A program made the position numbers and the translations under genes. DNA of 17,914 nt from an uncultured Oscillospiraceae bacterium (GTDB lineage: Bacteria > Bacillota > Clostridia > Oscillospirales > Oscillospiraceae), in NCBI GenBank assembly GCA_910579485.1, contig CAJTVO010000068.1, positions 1-17,914 of the forward strand, read 5' to 3'. Shown one piece after another: positions 1 through 8,313 of the stretch. The notes beneath the pieces are model-generated. The model was not told the origin of the DNA. It did no database searches and saw nothing but the letters and a program-made list of their open reading frames with translations. The first letter of the stretch is position 1, and each line of letters begins with the position of its first letter.

Positions 1-780
1 TCCGCCGTGGATCAGAAGATCCACGGGCTGAACAAGTCCGACCTCATCCTCCTGGCCGCCCGACCCGGCGTGGGCAAGAGCTCCTTCGCCATGAATATGG
101 CCATGAACGTGGCCCGTCAGTCCCAGAAGACGGTGGCCGTCTTTTCCCTGGAAATGAGCAAGGAGCAGCTGCTGGAGCGCCTGCTGTCCTCCGAGGGCCT
201 GGTGGAGCTCAGCAGGCTGAAGACCGGACGGCTCAGCGCCTCCGACTGGGGGAAGCTCACCCAGGCCGCCCGGACCCTCCGGCAGACCGACATCCGCATC
301 GACGACAACCCCATGCTCACCGCCGCCGACATGAACGCCAAGTGCAGGCGGCTGGAAAACCTGGGCCTGGTGGTGGTGGACTACCTCCAGCTCATGAGCT
401 CCTCCGGCGGCAAGAGCTACGCCGGGGAGAACCGCCAGCAGGCGGTCAGCGACATCTCCCGTATGCTGAAGATCATGGCCAAGGAGCTGAACGTCCCCGT
501 CATCTGCCTCAGCCAGCTCAGCCGCGCCAACGAAAAGCGGGAGGACAAGCGCCCCATGCTCTCCGACCTCCGGGACTCCGGCGCCATCGAGCAGGACGCG
601 GATATTGTCATGTTCCTCTACCGGGAGGACTACTACAAGGACGACTCCGAAAACCGGAACGTAGCGGAGTGCATCGTGGCCAAGAACCGCCACGGCGAGA
701 CCGGAAAGGTGCCCCTCCGCTGGGCTCCCGAGTACGTGACTTTCAGCACCCTGGAAATGCGGTACGATGAAGATGATTGA
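1..780 (+). CDS. dnaB: Replicative DNA helicase DnaB, C-terminal part (5' truncated by window edge)
   Basis: This is the RecA-fold motor domain of the hexameric replicative helicase that unwinds DNA ahead of the fork. The frame is open from base 1, so the N-terminal domain and the true start lie outside the window; a GTG at base 7 is internal. Visible motifs, in order, are Walker A (ARPGVGKSS, about residues 19-27 of the visible part), Walker B (VVVDYLQLMS), the SQLSR motif, and the DLRDSGAIEQDAD segment followed by FLYRE, which carries the arginine-finger region. No intein interrupts these motifs. The stop at 778-780 lies inside the start of tilS, so the two genes are probably co-transcribed and translationally coupled. 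Family assignment is very secure. Confidence 0.96.
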   Translation, partial: SAVDQKIHGLNKSDLILLAARPGVGKSSFAMNMAMNVARQSQKTVAVFSLEMSKEQLLERLLSSEGLVELSRLKTGRLSASDWGKLTQAARTLRQTDIRIDDNPMLTAADMNAKCRRLENLGLVVVDYLQLMSSSGGKSYAGENRQQAVSDISRMLKIMAKELNVPVICLSQLSRANEKREDKRPMLSDLRDSGAIEQDADIVMFLYREDYYKDDSENRNVAECIVAKNRHGETGKVPLRWAPEYVTFSTLEMRYDEDD

Positions 781-2098
781 TCCTTTGGCCTGGCGGGTCT
801 GGAGTTACGCCAGAAAATGGAATATGCTGGACGGGCTGGTCCTGTGCGCCGTATCCGGCGGGCGGGACTCCATGGTGATGCTCCGCCTTCTCTCCGCCCT
901 GGGGGCGGAGGGGGGCTTTCACATCGCCGCCGCCCATTTCAACCACCGGCTGCGGCCCACGGCGGACCGGGACGAGGCCTTTGTCCGGGACTGGTGCCGG
1001 GAACAGGGCATTCCCCTGACCTGCGGGGCGGGGGATGCGCGGGGATTTGCCTGCCGCGAGGGCCTGAGCGTTGAGGACGCGGCCCGGAAGCTGCGCTACG
1101 CCTTTCTGGAGTCCGCCGCCCGGGATATGGGCGCGGACCATATCGCCACCGCTCACCATCGGGAGGACAACGCCGAGACGGTACTCCTCCATCTTCTGCG
1201 GGGAACGGGGCTCCAGGGCCTGGGCGGCATCGCCCCGGTGCGGGGCGCCATCGTCCGGCCCCTCCTGGAGACCAGCCGGGCGGAGATCGACGCATATGCG
1301 GCGCGAAACAGCGTCCCCTATGTGGAGGACGAGAGCAACCGGGATACCCGTTTCACCCGCAACCGCCTGCGGCTGGAGGTCCTGCCCCTGCTGGAGGAAC
1401 TATCCCCCGGCTGCGGGGGACGGATCGCGGCGGCGGCGGAGCTGCTGCGGGAGGAGGATGGCCATCTCCGCCGGGAGGCGGAGGCCCTTGTGCCGGAGGC
1501 ATCGGACGGCGCGGTGACCCTGCCCGTCCCGGTGTTGGAGCGGCAGGATAAGGCCGTCCAGCGCCGTCTGGTCCGGACCATGGGCCGGAAATTGGGCATT
1601 GAACTGACCAAGGCCCAGACCGAGGCAGTATTGTCCCTCAAAAGCGGCGGCTGTCTGGACCTGCCCCAGGACCTCTGCGCCGTCCGGAAGCCCCACCGCC
1701 TGTGCTTAAAGAGGCACGCCCCGTTCCCGCCGCCCCTGGTGCTCCGCGAAGGCCGGCAGGACTGGGGGCGCTGGAGGATCACGCTGGAGCGGCGGACCGG
1801 CCCCGTGGAGGGTGGGCCGGACAGGATCGTCCTCCGGGATACCGGCGGCGAGCTGACCGCTGCCGCCTGGGACGGCACGGGCCGTCTGGCGGTGGAGAAC
1901 GGGAGCCGGACCATCAAGCGGCTGTTCTCCGACGCGGGCGTCCCGATAGAGCGCAGAAGGGAATACCCGGCGGTACTGTTGGATGGAACGCCGGTCGCCG
2001 TGCTGAAGGTGGCAGTGGATCGAGCCTGCCGGCCGCAGGAGAACGAGGCGTGTCTGGTGATCACATGGGAGCCGCTCAGAGGGGAGGCTCCCAGATGA
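767..2098 (+). CDS. tilS: tRNA(Ile)-lysidine synthase
   Basis: TilS attaches lysine to C34 of the CAU-anticodon tRNA-Ile, using ATP, to make lysidine. This switches the tRNA from AUG to AUA decoding, and the step is essential in most bacteria. The 443-aa protein has the N-terminal PP-loop ATP-binding motif SGGRDS (about residues 30-35), the HFNHRLR and TAHHREDNAET segments of the N-type ATPase core, the central SNRDTRFTRNRLR segment typical of TilS, and a C-terminal TilS domain (about 370-435). Its length is normal. The ATG at 767 overlaps dnaB by 14 nt; an in-frame ATG at 773 is an alternative. There is no strong Shine-Dalgarno, so coupling to dnaB translation is likely. tilS-hpt-ftsH is the classical Firmicutes order. 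Confidence 0.95.
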   Translation: MKMIDPLAWRVWSYARKWNMLDGLVLCAVSGGRDSMVMLRLLSALGAEGGFHIAAAHFNHRLRPTADRDEAFVRDWCREQGIPLTCGAGDARGFACREGLSVEDAARKLRYAFLESAARDMGADHIATAHHREDNAETVLLHLLRGTGLQGLGGIAPVRGAIVRPLLETSRAEIDAYAARNSVPYVEDESNRDTRFTRNRLRLEVLPLLEELSPGCGGRIAAAAELLREEDGHLRREAEALVPEASDGAVTLPVPVLERQDKAVQRRLVRTMGRKLGIELTKAQTEAVLSLKSGGCLDLPQDLCAVRKPHRLCLKRHAPFPPPLVLREGRQDWGRWRITLERRTGPVEGGPDRIVLRDTGGELTAAAWDGTGRLAVENGSRTIKRLFSDAGVPIERRREYPAVLLDGTPVAVLKVAVDRACRPQENEACLVITWEPLRGEAPR

Positions 2099-2520
2099 CC
2101 GTCAGATATGCCAACGAGGGCGATCTCGCCCTGCTGCGCGGTCATGACCGGCATATCCGCGCGGATGAGCTGCAACGCAGCATCGCGGCAAAACGAGTCC
2201 TTCTCATACTGGACGGAGGCCGCGCCGCCGGATGGCTGCGGTATAATTTGTTTTGGGACAACCTCCCTTTTTTGAATATGCTGTACCTTTTTGAGGAATA
2301 CAGAGGAAAAGGGTATGGCGCTCGGTTGGTGCAGTATTGGGAGGCGGAAATGGCCGGGGCCGGTCACCGGGAGGTCCTGACCTCCACGCTGTCCAATGAG
2401 CGGGGGCAGTTTTTCTTCCGCAAAAGAGGCTATACCGACTGCGGCGCGTTACTGCTGCCCGGCGAACCGCTGGAGATCATCCTGCGAAAAGAGCTGACGG
2501 GGCGAACCGCCCTATCCTGA
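2095..2520 (+). CDS. GNAT family N-acetyltransferase
   Basis: A 141-aa single-domain GNAT acetyltransferase, which would transfer acetyl from acetyl-CoA to an unknown amine. The motif A region is clear: the beta-4 strand (LYLFEEY) leads into the acetyl-CoA pyrophosphate loop RGKGYG (R-G-x-G-x-G/A pattern), followed by the helix ARLVQYWEAEM. The C-terminal half (GQFFFRKRGYTDCGALLLP) matches the usual motif B beta-bulge region. The ATG at 2095 overlaps the tilS stop in an ATGA arrangement, and GGGGAGG about 8 nt upstream supports this start. It is inserted between tilS and hpt, which are adjacent in many Firmicutes. The sequence does not indicate a substrate. Confidence 0.85.
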   Translation: MTVRYANEGDLALLRGHDRHIRADELQRSIAAKRVLLILDGGRAAGWLRYNLFWDNLPFLNMLYLFEEYRGKGYGARLVQYWEAEMAGAGHREVLTSTLSNERGQFFFRKRGYTDCGALLLPGEPLEIILRKELTGRTALS

Positions 2521-2565
2521 AAAACGCCCCGAGGCATCCGCCGCGGGCAGCGAAAATGATTTCCC

Positions 2566-2580
2566 CGCGCCGGAGGCGCG
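2566..2580. repeat. Short GC hairpin between GNAT gene and hpt
   Basis: A perfect 6-bp stem (CGCGCC / GGCGCG) with a GGA loop lies in the 103-nt gap before hpt. No T-tract follows, so it is unlikely to be a full terminator. It may tune read-through or mRNA stability in the operon. Confidence 0.4.
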
Positions 2581-2623
2581 AAGAAGCCGTTATCAGACGA
2601 TCAAAGAAAAGGAGAACAGAAAA

Positions 2624-3181
2624 ATGGGTATGATGGATCAGGACATTTTGAAGGTGCTCTATACCGAAAAGCAGATCGCCGCAAGGATCGAAGCCATGGG
2701 CATGGAAATGTACGACGCGCTGAAGGACAAGGACCCGCTGTTCGTCAGCGTCCTGCGGGGAGCCTTCGTCTTCATGGCGGACATCGTGCGGGCCTGCCAG
2801 GTCCGCTGCGACGTGGAGTTTATCGCGGTATCCTCCTACGGCAACGCAACCTCCTCCTCCGGGGCGGTGAAGATCACCCACGACATCCAGCAGGACATCA
2901 CCGGAAGGAACATCGTGGTCATCGAGGATATCCTGGACTCCGGCAATACCCTCCACTTCCTCAAGCAGTACTTCATGACCAAGGGCGCAGCCTCCGTGTC
3001 CATCTGCACCCTGCTGGACAAGCCCAGCCGCCGGACCAAGGCCATCACCGCCGACTACATCGGCTTCACCGTCCCCGACGAGTTCGTGGTGGGCTACGGC
3101 CTGGACTACTGCCAGAAATACCGCAACCTGCCCTACATAGGCGTCCTGAAGCCGGAGGTCTACGGCGGCGGGGAAGAATAG
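2624..3181 (+). CDS. hpt: Hypoxanthine(-guanine) phosphoribosyltransferase
   Basis: This cytosolic purine-salvage enzyme converts hypoxanthine (and usually guanine) plus PRPP to IMP/GMP and pyrophosphate. The 185-aa length is typical. The PRPP-binding signature VVIEDILDSGNTL lies at about residues 98-110, with the adjacent acidic pair E101-D102. The FVSVLRGAFVFMADI segment is the early PPi-binding loop, and PDEFVVGYGLDY is the purine-recognition region near the C-terminus. The start at 2624 is preceded by AAAGGAGA at good spacing. In Bacillus the same tilS-hpt-ftsH cluster exists, and there Hpt and TilS are reported to influence ftsH expression; extending that to this organism is inference. 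Confidence 0.95.
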   Translation: MGMMDQDILKVLYTEKQIAARIEAMGMEMYDALKDKDPLFVSVLRGAFVFMADIVRACQVRCDVEFIAVSSYGNATSSSGAVKITHDIQQDITGRNIVVIEDILDSGNTLHFLKQYFMTKGAASVSICTLLDKPSRRTKAITADYIGFTVPDEFVVGYGLDYCQKYRNLPYIGVLKPEVYGGGEE

Positions 3182-3198
3182 TGTAACGAGAACCGGCC

Positions 3199-3214
3199 CG
3201 GACCGGCAGGTCCG
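3199..3214. repeat. Small hairpin in ftsH leader
   Basis: A perfect 6-bp stem (CGGACC / GGTCCG) with a GGCA loop sits directly upstream of the ftsH Shine-Dalgarno (AAAGGAG at about 3218-3224). There is no T-tract, so it is not a terminator. Confidence 0.35.
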
Positions 3215-3231
3215 CCCAAAGGAGTGATTTT

Positions 3232-5076
3232 TTGACCAAGCAGAGAAACCGCCCCGGCGTGGGCGTGTATTTCGCCCTGATCCTGCTGCTGCTGTGCGGC
3301 TACTACCTCTTTTTCGATATGACGCGGGTGCCGGGGGTGTCCTATGCCCAGGTGGAGGACCTCTTCCGCCGGGAGCAGGTCCAGAGCTTCTACGTGAAGG
3401 ACGGCAGCGAGCTGTACCTGTCCCTCCGGGACGGGGCCACCGTCCGCAACGAGCTGGGCAGCACGGACCGGTTCCGGGAGGAGCTGGGGGAGCTGATCCG
3501 GGAACAGAAGGCCGCCGGCATCCTGGTGGACTACGACTTCGACCCCGTGTACCGTCCCCCCTGGTGGAGCGAGATATTGCTGTACGTGCTGCTCATCGGG
3601 GGCATCTTCCTGGTCTGGCAGTATATGATGATCCGCGCCCAGAGCGGCGGGGGAAGCATGGACCAGGGCAAGCGCTTCGGCAAGGCCCGCATCCGCTTCG
3701 GCTCCGACAGCGAGGAGAAGACGGACTTCGAGCAGGTGGCCGGCGCGCGGGAGGAAAAGGAGGAGCTCCAGGAGATCGTGGGCTTCCTCAAAGAGCCCAA
3801 GAAGTACCTGGACCTGGGGGCCCGCATCCCCAAGGGCGTGCTGCTGGTAGGCCCTCCGGGCACCGGCAAGACCCTGCTGGCCAAGGCCGTGGCCGGGGAG
3901 GCCGGGGTCCAGTTCCTGTCCATCTCCGGCTCCGACTTCGTGGAGCTGTACGTGGGCGTAGGCGCCAGCCGGGTGCGGGACCTCTTCGAGGAGGCCAAGA
4001 AGGTGGCCCCCTCGGTGGTGTTCATCGACGAGATCGACGCCGTGGGCCGCCGGAGAGGCGCGGGCCTGGGCGGCGGCCACGATGAGCGGGAGCAGACCCT
4101 CAACCAGCTGCTGGTGGAGATGGACGGCTTCGGCAGCAACTCCGGCGTGGTGGTCCTGGCGGCCACCAACCGGGCGGACATCCTGGACCCCGCCCTGCTG
4201 CGGCCCGGACGGTTCGACCGGCAGGTCTACGTGGGCCGTCCTGACAGCCGGGGCCGGGAGGAGATATTGGCCGTCCACACCAGAAACAAGCCCCTGGCAG
4301 AGGACGTGGACTTGAAAGTCCTGGCCCAGTCCACGTCTGGATTCACCGGGGCGGATCTGGAGAATCTGGTCAACGAGGGGGCCCTGCTGTCCGCGCGGAA
4401 GGGACAGAAGTTCATCACCATGGACAACCTTCAGGAGGCGGTGATCAAGGTCATCGCCGGTCCGGAGAAGCGCAGCCGCGTGGTGCCGGAGCACGAGCGG
4501 AGGCTCACGGCCTACCACGAGGCGGGCCACGCCGTCATGCACCACTGCCTGCCCAGCGTGGACCCCGTCCACGAGGTGACCATCATCCCCCGGGGACAGG
4601 CGGGGGGTATGACCATCTCCCTGCCGGGGGAGGACCGGGGCTACTACTCCAAGCGCTATATGGAGGAGGAGATCGCGGCCCTGCTGGGAGGCCGGGTGGC
4701 GGAGAGCCTGTTCCTGGACGATATCTCTACCGGCGCGTCCAACGACATCCAGCGGGCCTCCGAGATCGCCCGGAAGATGGTCACGGCCTACGGCATGAGC
4801 GAGCGTCTGGGCTCCGTCAGCTTCGACTCGGGCAGCGACGAGGTGTTTATCGGCCGCAGCATGGCCCAGGCCAAGACCTATTCCGAGGAGGTGGCCGCCC
4901 AGATCGACCAGGAGGTCAAGGCCATCATCGACGCCGCCTACCGCCGCTGCCAGGAGGTGCTGAGCGCCCACCGGGAGCAGATGGAGGCCGCGGCGGCTTA
5001 CCTGCTGGAGCATGAGACCATGTCCGGGGAGGACTTCGCCGGTGTGATGGGATTCCCCAAGGCGCTTGCCGAGTGA
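3232..5076 (+). CDS. ftsH: ATP-dependent zinc metalloprotease FtsH
   Basis: FtsH is the membrane-anchored AAA+ protease that degrades misfolded membrane proteins and short-lived regulators. The 614-aa protein has TM1 at about residues 10-28, an extracytoplasmic domain at about 30-100, TM2 at about 107-128, then the AAA module: Walker A GPPGTGKT (207-214), Walker B FIDEID (264-269) and the second region of homology (ATNRADILDPALLRPGRFDRQ). The peptidase zinc motif HEAGH is at 429-433, with the probable third ligand D505 in TGASNDIQRA. The start is TTG at 3232, supported by AAAGGAGTG about 8 nt upstream; no ATG lies nearby. It is slightly shorter than the usual ~640 aa because the C-terminal tail is short. 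Confidence 0.96.
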   Translation: MTKQRNRPGVGVYFALILLLLCGYYLFFDMTRVPGVSYAQVEDLFRREQVQSFYVKDGSELYLSLRDGATVRNELGSTDRFREELGELIREQKAAGILVDYDFDPVYRPPWWSEILLYVLLIGGIFLVWQYMMIRAQSGGGSMDQGKRFGKARIRFGSDSEEKTDFEQVAGAREEKEELQEIVGFLKEPKKYLDLGARIPKGVLLVGPPGTGKTLLAKAVAGEAGVQFLSISGSDFVELYVGVGASRVRDLFEEAKKVAPSVVFIDEIDAVGRRRGAGLGGGHDEREQTLNQLLVEMDGFGSNSGVVVLAATNRADILDPALLRPGRFDRQVYVGRPDSRGREEILAVHTRNKPLAEDVDLKVLAQSTSGFTGADLENLVNEGALLSARKGQKFITMDNLQEAVIKVIAGPEKRSRVVPEHERRLTAYHEAGHAVMHHCLPSVDPVHEVTIIPRGQAGGMTISLPGEDRGYYSKRYMEEEIAALLGGRVAESLFLDDISTGASNDIQRASEIARKMVTAYGMSERLGSVSFDSGSDEVFIGRSMAQAKTYSEEVAAQIDQEVKAIIDAAYRRCQEVLSAHREQMEAAAAYLLEHETMSGEDFAGVMGFPKALAE

Positions 5077-5095
5077 GCGCTCCAAGTACAAAAAC

Positions 5096-5132
5096 AGCCC
5101 CGCCTCGCGCCGGAACGGCGTGAGGCGGGGCT
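5096..5132. terminator. Convergent (bidirectional) intrinsic terminator
   Basis: A 17-bp stem with one G-T wobble (5096-5112 with 5116-5132) closes on a GAA loop between the convergent ends of ftsH and the SLH gene. On the minus strand the stem is followed by TGTTTTTG, a good U-tract for the SLH gene. On the plus strand the downstream sequence is poorer in T, so termination of ftsH there may be weaker. Confidence 0.85.
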
Positions 5133-5146
5133 TGCCATGTTGTAGA

Positions 5147-6295
5147 TCAGTTCTTGGCCACGGCGTTATAGAGGAACACCGCGATCTGTCCGCGCTGGCA
5201 GATGCTCTCGGGGGCGAAGGTGGTGTCCGTGGCGCCCTTCGTGATGCCGTTGGCCACGGCCCAGGCCACCGCCTGGGCGTAGGGATCGCTGGCGTCCACG
5301 TCGGTAAACTTGCCAGTGGGCTCCGTCTCGGGACTGCCCGCCGCCTGCCACAGGTAGGTCATGGCCATGGCGCGGGTGCAGGGCTTGTCCACGTCAAAGG
5401 TGGTGCCGGATACCATGCCCTTCTCAGAGGCCCAGACAGCCGCCTTTGCGTAACCATCCGGGATGACATTGGTGAAGGGGTTTTCGACCGTCGGTTCCGG
5501 CTCGCCGTAGGCTCTCCAGATGAAGGTCAGGATCTGGGCGTTGGTGCAGTTCTGAGCGGGAGAGAATTTGTCCTTCTCGGTACCGTTGGTAATATTATTC
5601 TGCACCGCCCAGACCACGGGATCAGTGACCCAGTTCCCCACGGGTACATCGGTAAATACATCGGAGATCAGCTTAGGCTCGCCGGAGAGCTGGTAAAACC
5701 CGAACGTATTCCCCACTACAATTCGGAGCACATTGCCCTCGCCCAACAACGCATATAGCCGCTCGGAATTGAGAACCACATCTCCGTCCTCATTGGCCTG
5801 GAAACCAGCATCTGCGGCAGTAACGTGCCCTGCCACATGGTTTTTCCCGTCCTGGGGGTCATCATACTCAAATCCCATCGGGTCATCCGTGTCCAGAGGC
5901 ACAAGAGAAACATCTTTCCCGTCCTCCCAGGCAAACAGCCGACAGAAAAGGCGTGTGACTCCTTTTATATCTATGGGGGAGAAGGCGCTTAACTCAACGT
6001 CTTCCGCCGACTGAACGCCAGTTACAACAATATCCACCCCTTTCGGGACAAGTCTCAAAACGCCACTCCCCCAGTCCTCAAGGGTGCCATAGGTAATGTG
6101 GGCGTTATTGCTGCCGGACCGCGCAAAGCCTATGACCCCTGCATCCGTTGCTTGCGATTCATAGATGATACCGGAGTTTTCCGGCCCCTGGCAGGTAATT
6201 TCCGGCGAAGCGTTCTCGTCCGCCGCGAACGCCGGGACAGCCAGCCCCAGGCACAGGGCCAGTGCGAGGAAAAGTGCTGAAAACCGCTTTTTCAT
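5147..6295 (-). CDS. Secreted S-layer homology (SLH) domain protein
   Basis: A 382-aa exported protein expected to bind secondary cell-wall polymer. The N-terminus is a clear Sec signal peptide (MKKRF, hydrophobic core, cleavage after AFA at about residue 24). Residues 25-205 form a domain I do not recognise, with lower GC than its surroundings. Three SLH repeats follow at about 212-262, 270-322 and 330-380, each with an FTDV/FTNV start, a W or Y plus VAWA-type helix, a G(I/M)(T/V)xG turn and an xFxP/xFD element. The ITRAQ-like motif is degenerate (CTNAQ, CTRAM, CQRGQ), so pyruvylated-polymer binding may be altered. AAAGGAGAG lies 7-8 nt before the ATG. The gene is divergent from the gdh pair. 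Confidence 0.85.
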   Translation of the reverse strand: MKKRFSALFLALALCLGLAVPAFAADENASPEITCQGPENSGIIYESQATDAGVIGFARSGSNNAHITYGTLEDWGSGVLRLVPKGVDIVVTGVQSAEDVELSAFSPIDIKGVTRLFCRLFAWEDGKDVSLVPLDTDDPMGFEYDDPQDGKNHVAGHVTAADAGFQANEDGDVVLNSERLYALLGEGNVLRIVVGNTFGFYQLSGEPKLISDVFTDVPVGNWVTDPVVWAVQNNITNGTEKDKFSPAQNCTNAQILTFIWRAYGEPEPTVENPFTNVIPDGYAKAAVWASEKGMVSGTTFDVDKPCTRAMAMTYLWQAAGSPETEPTGKFTDVDASDPYAQAVAWAVANGITKGATDTTFAPESICQRGQIAVFLYNAVAKN

Positions 6296-6412
6296 GTTCG
6301 TTCTCTCCTTTGTTTTTTTGTATGGGTGTTCCCTGTCTCAATGGTACTTGCCCCGGGGGTGGTACTTTCCTTCCCGGCCCCCGGCGGGCGTTCCCATCGA
6401 GGCAAACAGAAA

Positions 6413-6441
6413 GCGGCGCGGGATATAAAACCCCACACCGC
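6413..6441 (-). terminator. Terminator-like hairpin in the SLH-gene leader region
   Basis: Read on the minus strand, a 10-bp stem (two G-U pairs, pairing 6441-6432 with 6422-6413) is followed immediately by TTTCTGTTT. It pairs worse on the plus strand (two A-C mismatches), so it probably acts on minus-strand RNA. It lies about 120 nt before the SLH start. It could either end a small RNA starting near 6597 or work as an attenuator of the SLH transcript. Confidence 0.5.
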
Positions 6442-6465
6442 ATATATACAGACACAAAGCCCCTC

Positions 6466-6494
6466 TTGATAAAACGGCAGATTTCCGCTATAAT
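6466..6494 (+). promoter_or_regulatory. Sigma-70/SigA promoter, plus strand
   Basis: TTGATA (6466-6471) and a perfect TATAAT (6489-6494) are separated by 17 bp, with the predicted start near 6501-6502. No gene begins nearby. The first downstream structure is a chain of three hairpins ending in a terminator, so a short untranslated RNA is the likely product. Confidence 0.6.
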
Positions 6495-6501
6495 AGGGGT
6501 T

Positions 6502-6591
6502 GGCACAGTAATATACTGTTGTGTGGGAGGAACGGCTCCCGCATAGGGGCGCGGGGTGTTGGTAGCATCCTGCGCCCTGCCTTTTATTTGC
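6502..6591 (+). ncRNA. Candidate small RNA of about 90 nt
   Basis: Downstream of the 6466-6494 promoter there are three successive hairpins: 6505-6519 (ACAGTA/TACTGT, perfect), about 6521-6542 (TGTGGGAG/CTCCCGCA, one U-G pair), and a 13-bp GC-rich stem at about 6545-6577 with three G-U pairs and a 7-nt loop. The last is followed by GCCTTTTATTTG, a plausible intrinsic terminator. The wobble pairs favour the plus strand, because they become A-C mismatches on the other strand. No convincing ORF or ribosome binding site is present. I do not recognise the RNA family. Confidence 0.45.
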
Positions 6592-6603
6592 CTCGTTGCC
6601 ACT

Positions 6604-6632
6604 ATTCTACACCATTTACGCGAAAGGTGCAA
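6604..6632 (-). promoter_or_regulatory. Promoter, minus strand, toward SLH gene
   Basis: On the minus strand, TTGCAC (6632-6627) and TAGAAT (6609-6604) are separated by 17 bp. The predicted start near 6597 would give a leader of about 300 nt before the SLH gene. That leader begins exactly at a segment complementary to 6398-6414. Confidence 0.5.
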
Positions 6633-6855
6633 GCAGTTTTTTTCTGCTGCCAAAGCGGTGCTGCTGCTTGTTGGCTCATGGGCGGATCGATCGGGTGCTT
6701 CCTTATCAGTACCCGCTTTTTGCCGCGGGTTCCTGTTTGCCGGACCGGCGCGCCGGGGGGATATCCGCCGCCCCGCGGGGAAAACTGGTAGAAAAGATGC
6801 ACCAAAGGACGCGCCACAGAGACAATTGTTTTGTTTGCGCAGACAAAATTTTTTC

Positions 6856-6896
6856 AACACCGCAAAAAAACGTTGACGAATGGAAAAAGCGGTGTT
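6856..6896. promoter_or_regulatory. Inverted repeat framing the gdh promoter (possible operator)
   Basis: AACACCGC (6856-6863) and GCGGTGTT (6889-6896) form a perfect 8-bp inverted repeat around the -35 element, with the right arm reaching the first base of the -10. The arm centres are 33 bp apart, about three helical turns. Because it lies upstream of the predicted transcript start, it would act as DNA, for example as two half-sites of a regulator. Confidence 0.45.
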
Positions 6897-6901
6897 ACGA
6901 T
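6873..6901 (+). promoter_or_regulatory. Promoter of the glutamate dehydrogenase pair
   Basis: TTGACG (6873-6878) and TACGAT (6896-6901) are separated by 17 bp, with the start predicted near 6908. A small GAAA-loop hairpin (6918-6931, CCGGC/GCCGG) follows in the leader just before the Shine-Dalgarno. Confidence 0.6.
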
Positions 6902-6954
6902 TTAATCAATTAAAGCACCGGCGAAAGCCGGGATATGGCTTGGAGGTAATGAAA

Positions 6955-8301
<1,347 letters not shown>

Positions 8302-8313
8302 GGGGGCGGGCAG

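Noticed and set aside
3160..5091. Long open frame antisense to ftsH (643 codons)
   Set aside because: It is a shadow of GC-rich codon usage on the opposite strand; the plus strand encodes a complete, motif-perfect FtsH.
6721..6785. GC palindromes such as CCGGCGCGCCGG and CCCCGCGGGG upstream of gdh
   Set aside because: Short GC palindromes are expected by chance in GC-rich DNA, and no T-tract or spaced partner supports a function.
6519..6913. Several overlapping plus-strand frames in the 6.5-6.9 kb gap
   Set aside because: They lack ribosome binding sites and recognisable domains and overlap each other in different frames. The region is better explained by promoters and structured RNA.
6880..6954. 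Extended N-terminus of the first GDH
   Set aside because: This frame would start inside the promoter spacer and has no ribosome binding site. GGAGG before 6955 and the normal GDH N-terminus fix the start.
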